Shown: positions 42,623 to 58,251 of the stretch, piece after piece
Layout: the number at the start of each line of letters is the position of its first letter
Numbering within the stretch: the stretch's first letter is position 1
Translations under genes and position numbers: made by a program
DNA from: Cryobacterium melibiosiphilum
GTDB lineage: Bacteria > Actinomycetota > Actinomycetes > Actinomycetales > Microbacteriaceae
DNA: 64,000 bases
Reading direction: 5' to 3'
NCBI RefSeq assembly: GCF_003602235.1
Contig: NZ_QZVS01000097.1
Coordinates: 62,001-126,000, forward strand
Notes under the pieces: model-generated
Seen by the model: the letters and a program-made list of their open reading frames with translations, nothing else
Told to the model about the DNA's origin: nothing
The model's database searches: none

Positions 42623-42659
42623 GAGATGGCCCCTTGAATCGAGTTGAAGGGGCCATCTC
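42623..42659. repeat. Inverted repeat linking copies 1 and 2
   Basis: Perfect 13-base arms gagatggcccctt (42623-42635) and aaggggccatctc (42647-42659). The right arm is the start of palindrome copy 2, so copies 1 and 2 face opposite partner segments. Confidence 0.7.
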
Positions 42660-42684
42660 TGACACTTCGCGCGCACCGCGGGGC
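42649..42684. repeat. TGACAC palindrome repeat, copy 2 (partial)
   Basis: Matches copy 1 over ggggccatctctgacac, then diverges (ttcgcgcgcaccg) and lacks the gtgtca half. Confidence 0.65.
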
Positions 42685-42690
42685 CTCCAT

Positions 42691-42739
42691 GAGGCCGTCT
42701 CTGACACCTCGCGCACGAAGTGTCACAGAACGCCCCTTG
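42691..42739. repeat. TGACAC palindrome repeat, copy 3
   Basis: 49-base unit that repeats copy 1 nearly exactly (gaggccgtctctgacac, then the same hairpin and gaacgccccttg). Confidence 0.75.
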
Positions 42740-42834
42740 AGGACGACGTCAGGGCCACGAACTGGCTCAGATCACCCGGGGGGATGCCTGGCCTCTACCG
42801 CCCGGCGCCGGAGAACCACTCACGCGGCGGAAAG

Positions 42835-43070
42835 CTGCACGTGCGCCCGAAACGTGCCGGCCGTCCTGCGCCCAAAGCCGCTGATGCGACCGGATGTTGC
42901 AGCCCGGCTCGATCGAGCGCCCAAACCTGCACGTGCGCTCACAACGGGCGAGCTGTCGTGCGCCCAAAAGCTGCTGATGCGCGCGAATGTTGCAGCCCGG
43001 CGCGCCCATGCGCCCCAAAACTGCACGTGTGCCTGGCCTGCCACGCGCACGTGCAGTTTTGGGGCGCATG
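42835..43070. repeat. 93-base tandem units ending in a perfect 23-bp inverted repeat
   Basis: The word ctgcacgtg recurs at 42835, 42927 and 43021, and atgttgcagcccgg at 42894 and 42987, giving a period of 92-94 bases. The last copy forms the left arm (43007-43029) of a perfect inverted repeat whose right arm is 43048-43070, with an 18-base loop. The hairpin lies 44 bases beyond the ligA stop codon. Confidence 0.8.
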
Positions 43071-43113
43071 ACCTGCATGGAGTGCACAGTGATGGCGGGG
43101 CCAGTGTCGGACG

Positions 43114-46714
<3,601 letters not shown>

Positions 46715-46720
46715 CGTGCG

Positions 46721-46726
46721 AGTGTA
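46721..46726 (-). promoter_or_regulatory. -10 element (TACACT) of mnmA
   Basis: TACACT on the minus strand, 6 bases before the GTG at 46714; consistent with a leaderless start independent of the upstream desulfurase gene. Confidence 0.45.
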
Positions 46727-46760
46727 CTCGGCGAGGCTGGGCGCGCCACCGACGGGCGGC

Positions 46761-47948
46761 CTAGGTGCCGGGCGCGCGGTCGGCCATGCCGGCGCGGGCA
46801 GCCTGCGCGTGCGCGGCCGGCAGCGCGGCCAGCAGAGCATCGACGTCGGCATCCGTCGACGTGTGGCCGAGGGTGATGCGCAGGGCGCCGCGGGATTCGA
46901 CCTCGCTGCGGCCCATCGCCCGCAGCACGTGCGAGGGTTCGGGCACCCCGGCCTGGCAGGCAGAACCGGTCGACACGGACACTCCGGCGGCGTCGAGCAG
47001 AAAGAGCAGCGAGTCGCCCTCGCAGCCCGGAAAGCTGAAGTGGGCGTTGCCCGGCAGGCGACCGGATGCCACCGGGTCGCCGTTCAGCACGGCGGCCGGA
47101 ACGAGGGCGGTCACTCCCGCGATGACCCGGTCGCGCAGCGCTGCGAGGCGCGCGGTCTCGCTGGCCTGCCCGGTGCCGAGGGCACCAGCCGCCACGGCGA
47201 AGGCGACGGATGCCGCCACGTCCTGGGTTCCGCTGCGCACCTTGCGCTGCTGCCCGCCGCCATGGATGAGCGGTTCGACGGTGGTCCTGCGGCCGAGCAC
47301 GAGCGCGCCGATGCCGACAGGGCCGCCGACCTTGTGCGCCGAGACGCTCAGCGCCGAGACGCCCGCGGCGGACAGCGCCGCGAAGTCGACCGGCACGTAG
47401 CCGTAGGCCGCGACCGCGTCGACGTGCACCGGGATGCCGTGGGCCGCGGCGAGCGCGGCGACCTCGGCCACCGGCTGGAGCGTGCCGACCTCGTTGTTGG
47501 CCATGATCAGGGTGACGAGGGCGACATCCGTGGGATCACGATCGATCGCGGCGGCGAGCGCGACGAGGTCGATGCGCCCCACCGCGTCGAGGGGAATCCA
47601 CTCGATCACAGCGCCGTCGTGGCGTTCGAGCCATTCCACGGTGTCGAGGGTCGCATGGTGCTCTCCGCCGGGAACGAGGATGCGGGTGCGCGGAGACCGG
47701 GCCCAGAACAGCCCCTTGATGCCGAGGTTGATGGACTCGGTGCCGCTGCCGGTGAACACGACTTCGATGGGATCGCAGCCGAGGCTCGCGGCGACGGTCT
47801 CGCGGGCCTCCTCGAGCATCCGCTTCGCGTTCTGGCCGGCGCTGTGCACCGAGGCCGGGTTTCCGACCACCGCCATCGCGTCGGCGTAGCGTCGAATTGC
47901 CGCGGGGAGCATGGGCGTGGTCGCCGCATGATCCAAGTACACAGTCAT
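46761..47948 (-). CDS. Cysteine desulfurase (NifS/IscS-like)
   Basis: Protein of 395 residues. PLP binding Lys is in [16 protein letters not shown], the catalytic Cys loop in [19 protein letters not shown], and the N-terminus [17 protein letters not shown] and [13 protein letters not shown] are conserved. It releases sulfur from cysteine as a persulfide for thiolation or Fe-S assembly. The neighbours mnmA then ligA downstream suggest its main job here is to supply sulfur to MnmA for tRNA. An ATG two codons upstream (47954) is an alternative start. Confidence 0.95.
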   Translation of the reverse strand: MTVYLDHAATTPMLPAAIRRYADAMAVVGNPASVHSAGQNAKRMLEEARETVAASLGCDPIEVVFTGSGTESINLGIKGLFWARSPRTRILVPGGEHHATLDTVEWLERHDGAVIEWIPLDAVGRIDLVALAAAIDRDPTDVALVTLIMANNEVGTLQPVAEVAALAAAHGIPVHVDAVAAYGYVPVDFAALSAAGVSALSVSAHKVGGPVGIGALVLGRRTTVEPLIHGGGQQRKVRSGTQDVAASVAFAVAAGALGTGQASETARLAALRDRVIAGVTALVPAAVLNGDPVASGRLPGNAHFSFPGCEGDSLLFLLDAAGVSVSTGSACQAGVPEPSHVLRAMGRSEVESRGALRITLGHTSTDADVDALLAALPAAHAQAARAGMADRAPGT

Positions 47949-48053
47949 ATACATCTCATTCAGTCTGGTCGTCCGGGTCGTTCGTCGTGGTCGCTCGGCC
48001 GATGCGATTCTCGCCCCGTGGCACCCGTGGTCGGCGCGCGCGCTCACACTGAT

Positions 48054-48059
48054 TACTCT
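48054..48059 (+). promoter_or_regulatory. -10 element (TACTCT) of glgX
   Basis: TACTCT 7 bases before the ATG at 48067, no ribosome site, implying a short or absent leader. Confidence 0.4.
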
Positions 48060-48066
48060 AGAACCC

Positions 48067-50115
48067 ATGACATCCGCCGATTCCCTGCGCTCCCTCGGAG
48101 TGCGGGTGACCAGTACCGGCGGAGAACTGCGGGTGTGGTCGGAGACGGCCGACGGCATGGATCTCTGCATTTTCGACGATACCGACCCCAACTGGATCGT
48201 GAAGAGCGTGCCGATGAAACGGGACGAGGCGAATGTCTGGTCGGGCAAGTCCCGCACCCTGACTCCCGGCCGCCGCTACGGCATCCGGGTGACCGGCCCG
48301 GCGGGCCCGCGCAACTCATTCCACCCAGAGAAAACCCTGATCGAGCCCTATTCGCGGGGCTTGGTGCGGGTCGGCCCCGACCAGTGGCAGTCGAGCGTGA
48401 TCGACGGGTACTTCGACTGGAACGGCGCCGAGAAACCGGCCGTTCCGCTCGATCACACCGTGGTCTACGAGGCCCACGTGCGCGGCATCAGCCGACTCAA
48501 CCCGGCCGTTCCCGCACACCTGCGCGGAACCTACGCCGGCCTCGCCCACGAGTCGACGATCGCTTACCTGAAAGACCTCGGTGTGACGGCGGTGGAACTG
48601 CTGCCGGTGATGTCGTTCGTCTCCGAGCAGCGCCTGATCAAACAGGGACTCATTAATTACTGGGGCTACAACACCCTCAATTTCTTCACCCCCCACGCCG
48701 ACTACGCCACCCAGGCCGCCCAGGCCAGCGGCCCCGAATCGGTGCTGCGCGAGTTCAAGGGCATGGTCAAGCTGCTGCACGAGGCCGGCCTCGAAGTCAT
48801 CCTCGACGTGGTCTACAACCACACCGCCGAAGAGGGCCCGAACGGCCCGGTGACGAGCCTGCGCGGCATCGACGAGGCCGTCTACTACCGCCAGAACGAC
48901 GACGGGTCGTACATCGACGTCACCGGCTGCGGCAACACCGTCAACTTCGGCCACGAGGTCCCCCAGCGCCTCGTCCTCGATTCGCTCAAATACTGGGCCA
49001 ACGAGGTACAGATCGACGGGTTCCGCTTCGACCTGGCCGTGACCCTCGGACGCGACGGCAACGTCGAATACCGGCCGGAGCATCCGCTCTTGACGGCGAT
49101 TAGGGACGACCCCGACATGCAGGGCGTCAAGCTCATCGCGGAACCGTGGGACATGGGCATGAGCGGATGGCAGACCGGCAACTTCGCGCCCGGTTGGTCG
49201 GAGTGGAATGACCGCTACCGGGACCGCATGCGCGACTTCTGGCTCTCGGACATTCAGAGCATGCGCACCCGCGGCTCGGTCGGCTCGGGAATCGGCCGTT
49301 TCGCAACCCGGATGGCCGGCTCGTCGAACACCTTCGCGACCGACCGCGGGCCGCTCGCCTCGCTGAACTTCATCACGGCACACGACGGCTTCACCCTCGC
49401 CGACCTCACCGCCTACAACGAGAAGCACAACCTCGGCAACGGCGAGTCCAACCGCGACGGAACCGACAACAACAACTCCTTCAACCACGGTGTGGAGGGC
49501 CCCACCCGCAACCTCGAGGTGCTCGCGACCCGCCGCAAGGCCATTCGCAACCTGCTCGGCACGCTGCTGCTCTCCGCCGGCGTGCCAATGATCACCGCCG
49601 GCGACGAATTCGGCCGCAGCCAGCGCGGCAACAACAACGCCTACTGCCAGGACAGCGAGCTCACCTGGCTGAACTGGAACTTCGACGACTGGCAGCAGGA
49701 CCTGCATCGCGTCAGCCGCCGCCTGTTGCAGCTGCGCCGGGAGAACCCGGCGCTTCGGCCCGTGCACTTCGGCCGGCTCGGGGAGACCACCCTGAGCGCG
49801 AGCAACCTGGAGTGGTACAACATCGAGGGCAAGTCGATGTCCCAGCAGGATTGGAACTCCCCCAAGGAGCGCACCCTGCAGTACATGGCGGCGAGCACCC
49901 CCGAGCACGAGGGCTTCAACCGCATCCTGCTCGTCGTGCACGCCCTCGAGCAGGACCTCACGGTCACGCTGCCGCTGCACCCGGGCGTGTCGTCGTATAC
50001 CCTGCTCTGGGATTCCAGCCATGACGAGCTCGACGAGTCGAGCATCGAGCACGCTCCCGGCACTCCCCTGCTCGTGCCCGGGGCGTCGATGCAGCTGTTC
50101 CGCGCCAACGACTGA
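48067..50115 (+). CDS. glgX: Glycogen debranching enzyme GlgX
   Basis: Protein of 682 residues, the usual GlgX length. An N-terminal CBM48-like domain (about 10-120) is followed by the GH13 barrel. Catalytic regions: VYEAHVRGIS, DGFRFDLAVTLGR with the nucleophile Asp, KLIAEPWDMGMSGW with the Glu, and FITAHDGFTLADL with the third Asp. It removes branches left by GlgP on glycogen. It is convergent with glgP, from which a perfect inverted repeat separates it. Confidence 0.96.
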   Translation: MTSADSLRSLGVRVTSTGGELRVWSETADGMDLCIFDDTDPNWIVKSVPMKRDEANVWSGKSRTLTPGRRYGIRVTGPAGPRNSFHPEKTLIEPYSRGLVRVGPDQWQSSVIDGYFDWNGAEKPAVPLDHTVVYEAHVRGISRLNPAVPAHLRGTYAGLAHESTIAYLKDLGVTAVELLPVMSFVSEQRLIKQGLINYWGYNTLNFFTPHADYATQAAQASGPESVLREFKGMVKLLHEAGLEVILDVVYNHTAEEGPNGPVTSLRGIDEAVYYRQNDDGSYIDVTGCGNTVNFGHEVPQRLVLDSLKYWANEVQIDGFRFDLAVTLGRDGNVEYRPEHPLLTAIRDDPDMQGVKLIAEPWDMGMSGWQTGNFAPGWSEWNDRYRDRMRDFWLSDIQSMRTRGSVGSGIGRFATRMAGSSNTFATDRGPLASLNFITAHDGFTLADLTAYNEKHNLGNGESNRDGTDNNNSFNHGVEGPTRNLEVLATRRKAIRNLLGTLLLSAGVPMITAGDEFGRSQRGNNNAYCQDSELTWLNWNFDDWQQDLHRVSRRLLQLRRENPALRPVHFGRLGETTLSASNLEWYNIEGKSMSQQDWNSPKERTLQYMAASTPEHEGFNRILLVVHALEQDLTVTLPLHPGVSSYTLLWDSSHDELDESSIEHAPGTPLLVPGASMQLFRAND

Positions 50116-50122
50116 CGCCCGA

Positions 50123-50167
50123 CGAACAGGAATGCCCCCGACCACTGGTCGGGGGCATTCCTGTTCG
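50123..50167. terminator. Bidirectional terminator-like inverted repeat between glgX and glgP
   Basis: Perfect 22-base arms with a single central C (50145), so about 20 stem base pairs with a small loop, and outer arms aacagg/cctgtt. It sits 8 bases after the glgX stop and 11 before the glgP stop on the other strand. There are no T tracts. Confidence 0.7.
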
Positions 50168-50177
50168 GGCTCTGAGG

Positions 50178-52766
50178 CTACGAGGCGACCGCGACCAGGC
50201 CCATCTCAGCCGGGCTGATCAGCAGGTCGTTGCGCGGAACCACGCGTACCGTGTAACCGAACGCCCCGGCTCGGTCGAGTTCGACCGTTCCGGTGAACAG
50301 CGTCGGAACGCCGCCGCCGGCTGACCCGGTCGCGTCGTCGGCCGGGTTCTCGGCTTCGATTTCGAGCGCCTGGGTGCTCGTCTCGCTGAGGTCGTCGCCG
50401 CTCGTGCTGCGTCCGTAGACCACCTCGACGGTGACGTCATCGGGGAGCAACCCGTTGAGCTGCACGTGTGCCCGCAGGTGCAGGTCGTCGCCGACCTCCG
50501 GCACCGCACTGACACCGCCGGATTCGACGTGCGTGACCGCGACGCCGTGCCAGGCCTGCAGGATGCGGCCCTTCCAGGCGGCCAGTTCGCGGGCCGCTCG
50601 AAAGTTGTTCGTCGACAGCAGGTGCTCGTAGTGCCCGGCGGGCCGGTAGAGCTTCTGCACGTACTCGCGCACCATGCGGTCGGCGCTGAGCTCGGGCGAC
50701 AGGGTTGCGAGGGTGTGACGGATGCTGGCCACCCACCGCTTCGGCACCTCGTCGCCCTCACGCTCGTAGAAGCGCGTCGCAACGTGGTGCTCGATCAGGT
50801 CGTAGAGTGCCTCGGACTCCATCCGGTCGCGCTCGGCGGAATCGCCCGCGGCATCCGCTGACGGAATCGCCCAGCCGTTCTTACCGTCGTAATATTCCGG
50901 CCACCAGCCATCGAGGATCGACAGGTTCAGCACGCCGTTGAGCGCCGCCTTCATGCCGCTCGTGCCGCAGGCCTCGAGGGGACGCAGCGGGTTGTTGAGC
51001 CAGACATCCGTTCCCGGGTACATCAGCTGCGCCATCGCGATGTTGTAGTCGGGCAGGAAGGCGATGCGCTGGCGCAGTTCCGGAGTCGCCGCGAACTGCA
51101 CGATCTTCTGGATCAGGCGTTTGCCCTCCTCGTCGGCGGGGTGCGACTTGCCGGCGATGACGATCTGGATCGGGCGCGTTGGGTGCAGCAGCAGGGCCCG
51201 CAGGCGTTCGGGGTCGTGCAGCATGAGCGTGAGCCGCTTGTAGGTCGGCACCCGGCGGGCGAAACCGATGGTCAGCACGTTCGGGTCGAAGACGCCGTTG
51301 ATCCAGGCCGGCGCGATGCCGCCGGGGTTCTGTTCCTGCCAGGCCGCGAGCAGGCGACGGCGGGCGTCTTCGACGAACTGCAGCCGCATCTGGCCGCGCA
51401 CGTTCCAGAGGTCTTCATCGGTCACGGCGGGCGAATTCCAGTCGGCCGTGGACGTGTCCGAGGCGCCCAGGCGATCCTGGGCGAGGGCGAGCAGTGCCGG
51501 GTCGGTCCAGGTCGGCGCGTGCACGCCGTTGGTGATCGACCCGATCGGCACGTCGCTCGGGTCGAAGCCCGGCCACAGTCCGCTGAACATCTTGCGGCTG
51601 ACCTCACCGTGCAGGGTCGACACGCCGTTGGCGTGCTGGCCGAGGCGCAGGCCCATGATCGCCATGTTGAACACGTCGGGCGAGCCGCCGGCGTAGGTCT
51701 CCGCGCCGAGGGCGAGCAGGTCGTCGACGTTGACCCCGGGCAGCAGGTCGGTGCCGAAGTAGCGGCGCACGAGGCCGCGGTCGAACCGGTCGATGCCGGC
51801 GCCGACCGGGGTGTGCGTGGTGAACACGGTTCCGGCGCGGGCGACCTGCAGGGCTTCCTGAAAGCTCAGGCCTTCGCCGATGAGGCTCGAGATGCGCTCG
51901 AGGCCGAGGAACCCGGCGTGTCCCTCATTGGTGTGGAACACCTCGGGTTCGGGGTAGCCCTTGAGCTCGCTCCATAGTTTGACGGCGCGGGCGCCGCCGA
52001 TGCCGAGCAGCAGCTCCTGCAGCAGCCGGTGCTCGCCGCCGCCGCCGTAGAGGCGGTCGGTGACCAGGCGCAGGTCGTCGGGGTTCTCGGGGATGTCCGC
52101 GTCGAGCATGAGCAAGCGGATGCGTCCCACGAGCGCCTGCCAGACCCGCGCGTGCAGGGTGCGACCGTCGGGAAGGGCCAGCGAGACCTGCACGGCCGAG
52201 CCGTCGGCGCGGCGCAGGACGGACAGCGGGAGCCCGTCGGGATCCAGCAGCGGGTAGCTCTCCATCTGCCAGCCGTCGGGCGAAATCGACTGGGCGAAGT
52301 ACCCCGCACGGTAGAAGAGGCCGACGCCGACGAGCGGCACGCCGAGGTCCGACGCGCTCTTCAGGTGGTCACCGGCGAGGATACCGAGGCCGCCGGAATA
52401 CTGCGGCAACGCCGCCGCGATCCCGAACTCCGGGGAGAAGTAGGCGATGGCCGCCGGCTTCTCGCCTTCGAGGCCCTGATACCAGCGCGGCTGTTCGAGG
52501 TAGTCGCGCAGGTCGTCGCGCATCGCGTTGGCCGCGTTCACGAAGTCCTGGTCGCGCGCCAGCTCGTCGAGCCGTGCCGGATCGACGGCGCCGAGGAGCG
52601 CCACCGGGTCGGTTCCGATCGAACGCCACAACTCTGGAGCGATCTGTTCAAACAGTTGCCTCGTCGGCTCATGCCAGGACCAGCGGAGGTTACCCGCTAA
52701 TTCTTCAAGAGCCACGAGGGGTTCGGGGAGTACTGCACGGACTGTAAATTTGCGGATCGCCTTCAC
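50178..52766 (-). CDS. glgP: Alpha-glucan (glycogen) phosphorylase
   Basis: Protein of 862 residues, matching actinobacterial GlgP in length. It starts MKAIRKFTVRAVLPEPLVAL, like streptomycete and mycobacterial homologs, which is why the GTG at 52766 was taken over upstream starts. Conserved blocks: YFSPEFGIAAALPQYSGGLG, FHTNEGHAGFLGLERI, FTTHTPVGAGIDRF, and the PLP site ACGTSGMKAALNG with the Schiff-base Lys near residue 603. It cleaves glucose-1-phosphate from glycogen. A TAGTGT hexamer 7 bases upstream of the GTG implies a leaderless transcript, divergent from glgE. Confidence 0.96.
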   Translation of the reverse strand: MKAIRKFTVRAVLPEPLVALEELAGNLRWSWHEPTRQLFEQIAPELWRSIGTDPVALLGAVDPARLDELARDQDFVNAANAMRDDLRDYLEQPRWYQGLEGEKPAAIAYFSPEFGIAAALPQYSGGLGILAGDHLKSASDLGVPLVGVGLFYRAGYFAQSISPDGWQMESYPLLDPDGLPLSVLRRADGSAVQVSLALPDGRTLHARVWQALVGRIRLLMLDADIPENPDDLRLVTDRLYGGGGEHRLLQELLLGIGGARAVKLWSELKGYPEPEVFHTNEGHAGFLGLERISSLIGEGLSFQEALQVARAGTVFTTHTPVGAGIDRFDRGLVRRYFGTDLLPGVNVDDLLALGAETYAGGSPDVFNMAIMGLRLGQHANGVSTLHGEVSRKMFSGLWPGFDPSDVPIGSITNGVHAPTWTDPALLALAQDRLGASDTSTADWNSPAVTDEDLWNVRGQMRLQFVEDARRRLLAAWQEQNPGGIAPAWINGVFDPNVLTIGFARRVPTYKRLTLMLHDPERLRALLLHPTRPIQIVIAGKSHPADEEGKRLIQKIVQFAATPELRQRIAFLPDYNIAMAQLMYPGTDVWLNNPLRPLEACGTSGMKAALNGVLNLSILDGWWPEYYDGKNGWAIPSADAAGDSAERDRMESEALYDLIEHHVATRFYEREGDEVPKRWVASIRHTLATLSPELSADRMVREYVQKLYRPAGHYEHLLSTNNFRAARELAAWKGRILQAWHGVAVTHVESGGVSAVPEVGDDLHLRAHVQLNGLLPDDVTVEVVYGRSTSGDDLSETSTQALEIEAENPADDATGSAGGGVPTLFTGTVELDRAGAFGYTVRVVPRNDLLISPAEMGLVAVAS

Positions 52767-52773
52767 GAACCCA

Positions 52774-52779
52774 ACACTA
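52774..52779 (-). promoter_or_regulatory. -10 element (TAGTGT) of glgP
   Basis: TAGTGT on the minus strand, 7 bases before the glgP GTG, in the region shared with glgE. Confidence 0.45.
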
Positions 52780-52837
52780 GGGGCGGCTTGTGTCGAATGG
52801 GTAACCACGAGAAGCAGGTTTTGCGATTTATTCGCGC

Positions 52838-52843
52838 TACGGT
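52838..52843 (+). promoter_or_regulatory. -10 element (TACGGT) of glgE
   Basis: TACGGT ends 6 bases before the GTG start of glgE at 52850; the mRNA is likely leaderless. Confidence 0.45.
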
Positions 52844-52849
52844 CGTGTT

Positions 52850-57216
<4,367 letters not shown>

Positions 57217-57232
57217 CCGGACGCCGCACACG

Positions 57233-57278
57233 AACGCCCCCGGCACGACCCACTCGCGTGGGTCGTGCCGGGGGCGTT
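57233..57278 (+). terminator. Terminator-like inverted repeat after glgB
   Basis: Arms of 21 perfect base pairs (57233-57253, 57258-57278) around the loop tcgc, 16 bases after the glgB stop. No T run. It would also face the convergent YbbN-like gene, whose stop is 13 bases beyond it. Confidence 0.75.
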
Positions 57279-57291
57279 GACGTGCTGGCGT

Positions 57292-58251
57292 CTAGTACAG
57301 CAGTGCCGTGAGGCGGCTGCGGGTGGGAGCGACCCGCGGGTCTTCCGCGCCGACGACCTCGAACATCTCGAGGATGCGCTCGCGAATGGCGTTGCGCCCG
57401 GCGGGGTCCTGGGCCGGGAACAGGCCGAGAAGCCGGTCGAAGGCATCCTCGATGTGACCGCCGGACAGGTCGAGGTCGGCGACCAGCAGCTGGGCCTGCA
57501 GATCGTCGGGAGCGGAGGCCGCCCCCGAGCGGATCTGATCGAGCGTCTTGCCCTTCAGCCGGGCCAACAGGCTCACCTGGGCGAGCCCGGCGACGGCCAT
57601 CGTGTCGCCCGGGTCCTGCGCGATCGCGGTGCGGTATTCCGCCTGGGCGGTGTCGAAGTCGCCGCGCTCGATGGCTTCGTAGGCCTCGGCGTGGTGCGGC
57701 GGCAGCGGCGCGGGCTCGGGCGAGGCCACAGCCGTATCCGCGACCGTGGCGCTGCCGGTCACGCCCTGCTCCGCGGCCAGCTGCAGGAGGCGTTCGAAGA
57801 CGTCCCGCACTTCGGCCTCGGCCAGCGCCCCGGTGAACAGCTGCACGGGCTGGCCGCCGATGACGGCGGCCACCGTGGGAACGGAGGTGGCCTGGAATGC
57901 CTGGGCGAGCTGGGGGTTGGCCTCCATGTCGACCCTGGCCAGCAGGAAACGCCCCGCATAGTCGGTGATGACCGTGTGCAGCACCGGTGTGAGCTGTTTG
58001 CCCGGCTCAGACCAGTCGGTGGACAGCTCGACGATGATCGGGATTGTCGTGGAGAGTTCCAGCAGTTCACCGAAGTTCGCGTCGGTGCCGTCGAGCACCA
58101 GGCTGGGAACGGCGACCGGTCCGGAGGGGGCGGCGCCCGGCGTCTGCGGGGCGGCGGATGCCGCCGGGCTCGGCGCTGAGGGCCGGTTCACGAGCGAGGA
58201 GAGATCAACCGCTCCGCGCAGGTTGGATCCGGAAGGGGGCACGTTGGTCAT
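57292..58251 (-). CDS. YbbN-like thioredoxin-fold/TPR protein lacking CxxC
   Basis: Protein of 319 residues. After an Ala/Pro/Ser-rich start (to about 48) a thioredoxin-like domain follows: TIPIIVELSTDWSEPGKQLTP, FLLARVDMEANPQLAQAFQA and SVPTVAAVIGGQPVQLF. The canonical WCGPC is WSEPG here (Ser81, Gly84), so there is no redox site. The C-terminal half is alpha-helical with TPR-like repeats (YEAIERGDFDTAQAEYRTAI and ILEMFEVVGAEDPRV). This matches the YbbN/CnoX co-chaperone family. It is translationally coupled to the gene upstream by a 4-base overlap. Confidence 0.9.
   Translation of the reverse strand: MTNVPPSGSNLRGAVDLSSLVNRPSAPSPAASAAPQTPGAAPSGPVAVPSLVLDGTDANFGELLELSTTIPIIVELSTDWSEPGKQLTPVLHTVITDYAGRFLLARVDMEANPQLAQAFQATSVPTVAAVIGGQPVQLFTGALAEAEVRDVFERLLQLAAEQGVTGSATVADTAVASPEPAPLPPHHAEAYEAIERGDFDTAQAEYRTAIAQDPGDTMAVAGLAQVSLLARLKGKTLDQIRSGAASAPDDLQAQLLVADLDLSGGHIEDAFDRLLGLFPAQDPAGRNAIRERILEMFEVVGAEDPRVAPTRSRLTALLY

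Larger units (their letters stand above)
42280..43113. other. Repeat-rich spacer without a supported gene (gatC to ligA)
   Basis: 834 bases with no convincing gene. Codon use in the open frames is poor and they run through repeats. It contains the gatC promoter (a TAGAAT hexamer at about 42312-42317 on the minus strand), three copies of a TGACAC...GTGTCA palindrome, and tandem 93-base units that end with a perfect 23-base-pair inverted repeat. The smaller repeats are listed separately. Confidence 0.75.
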
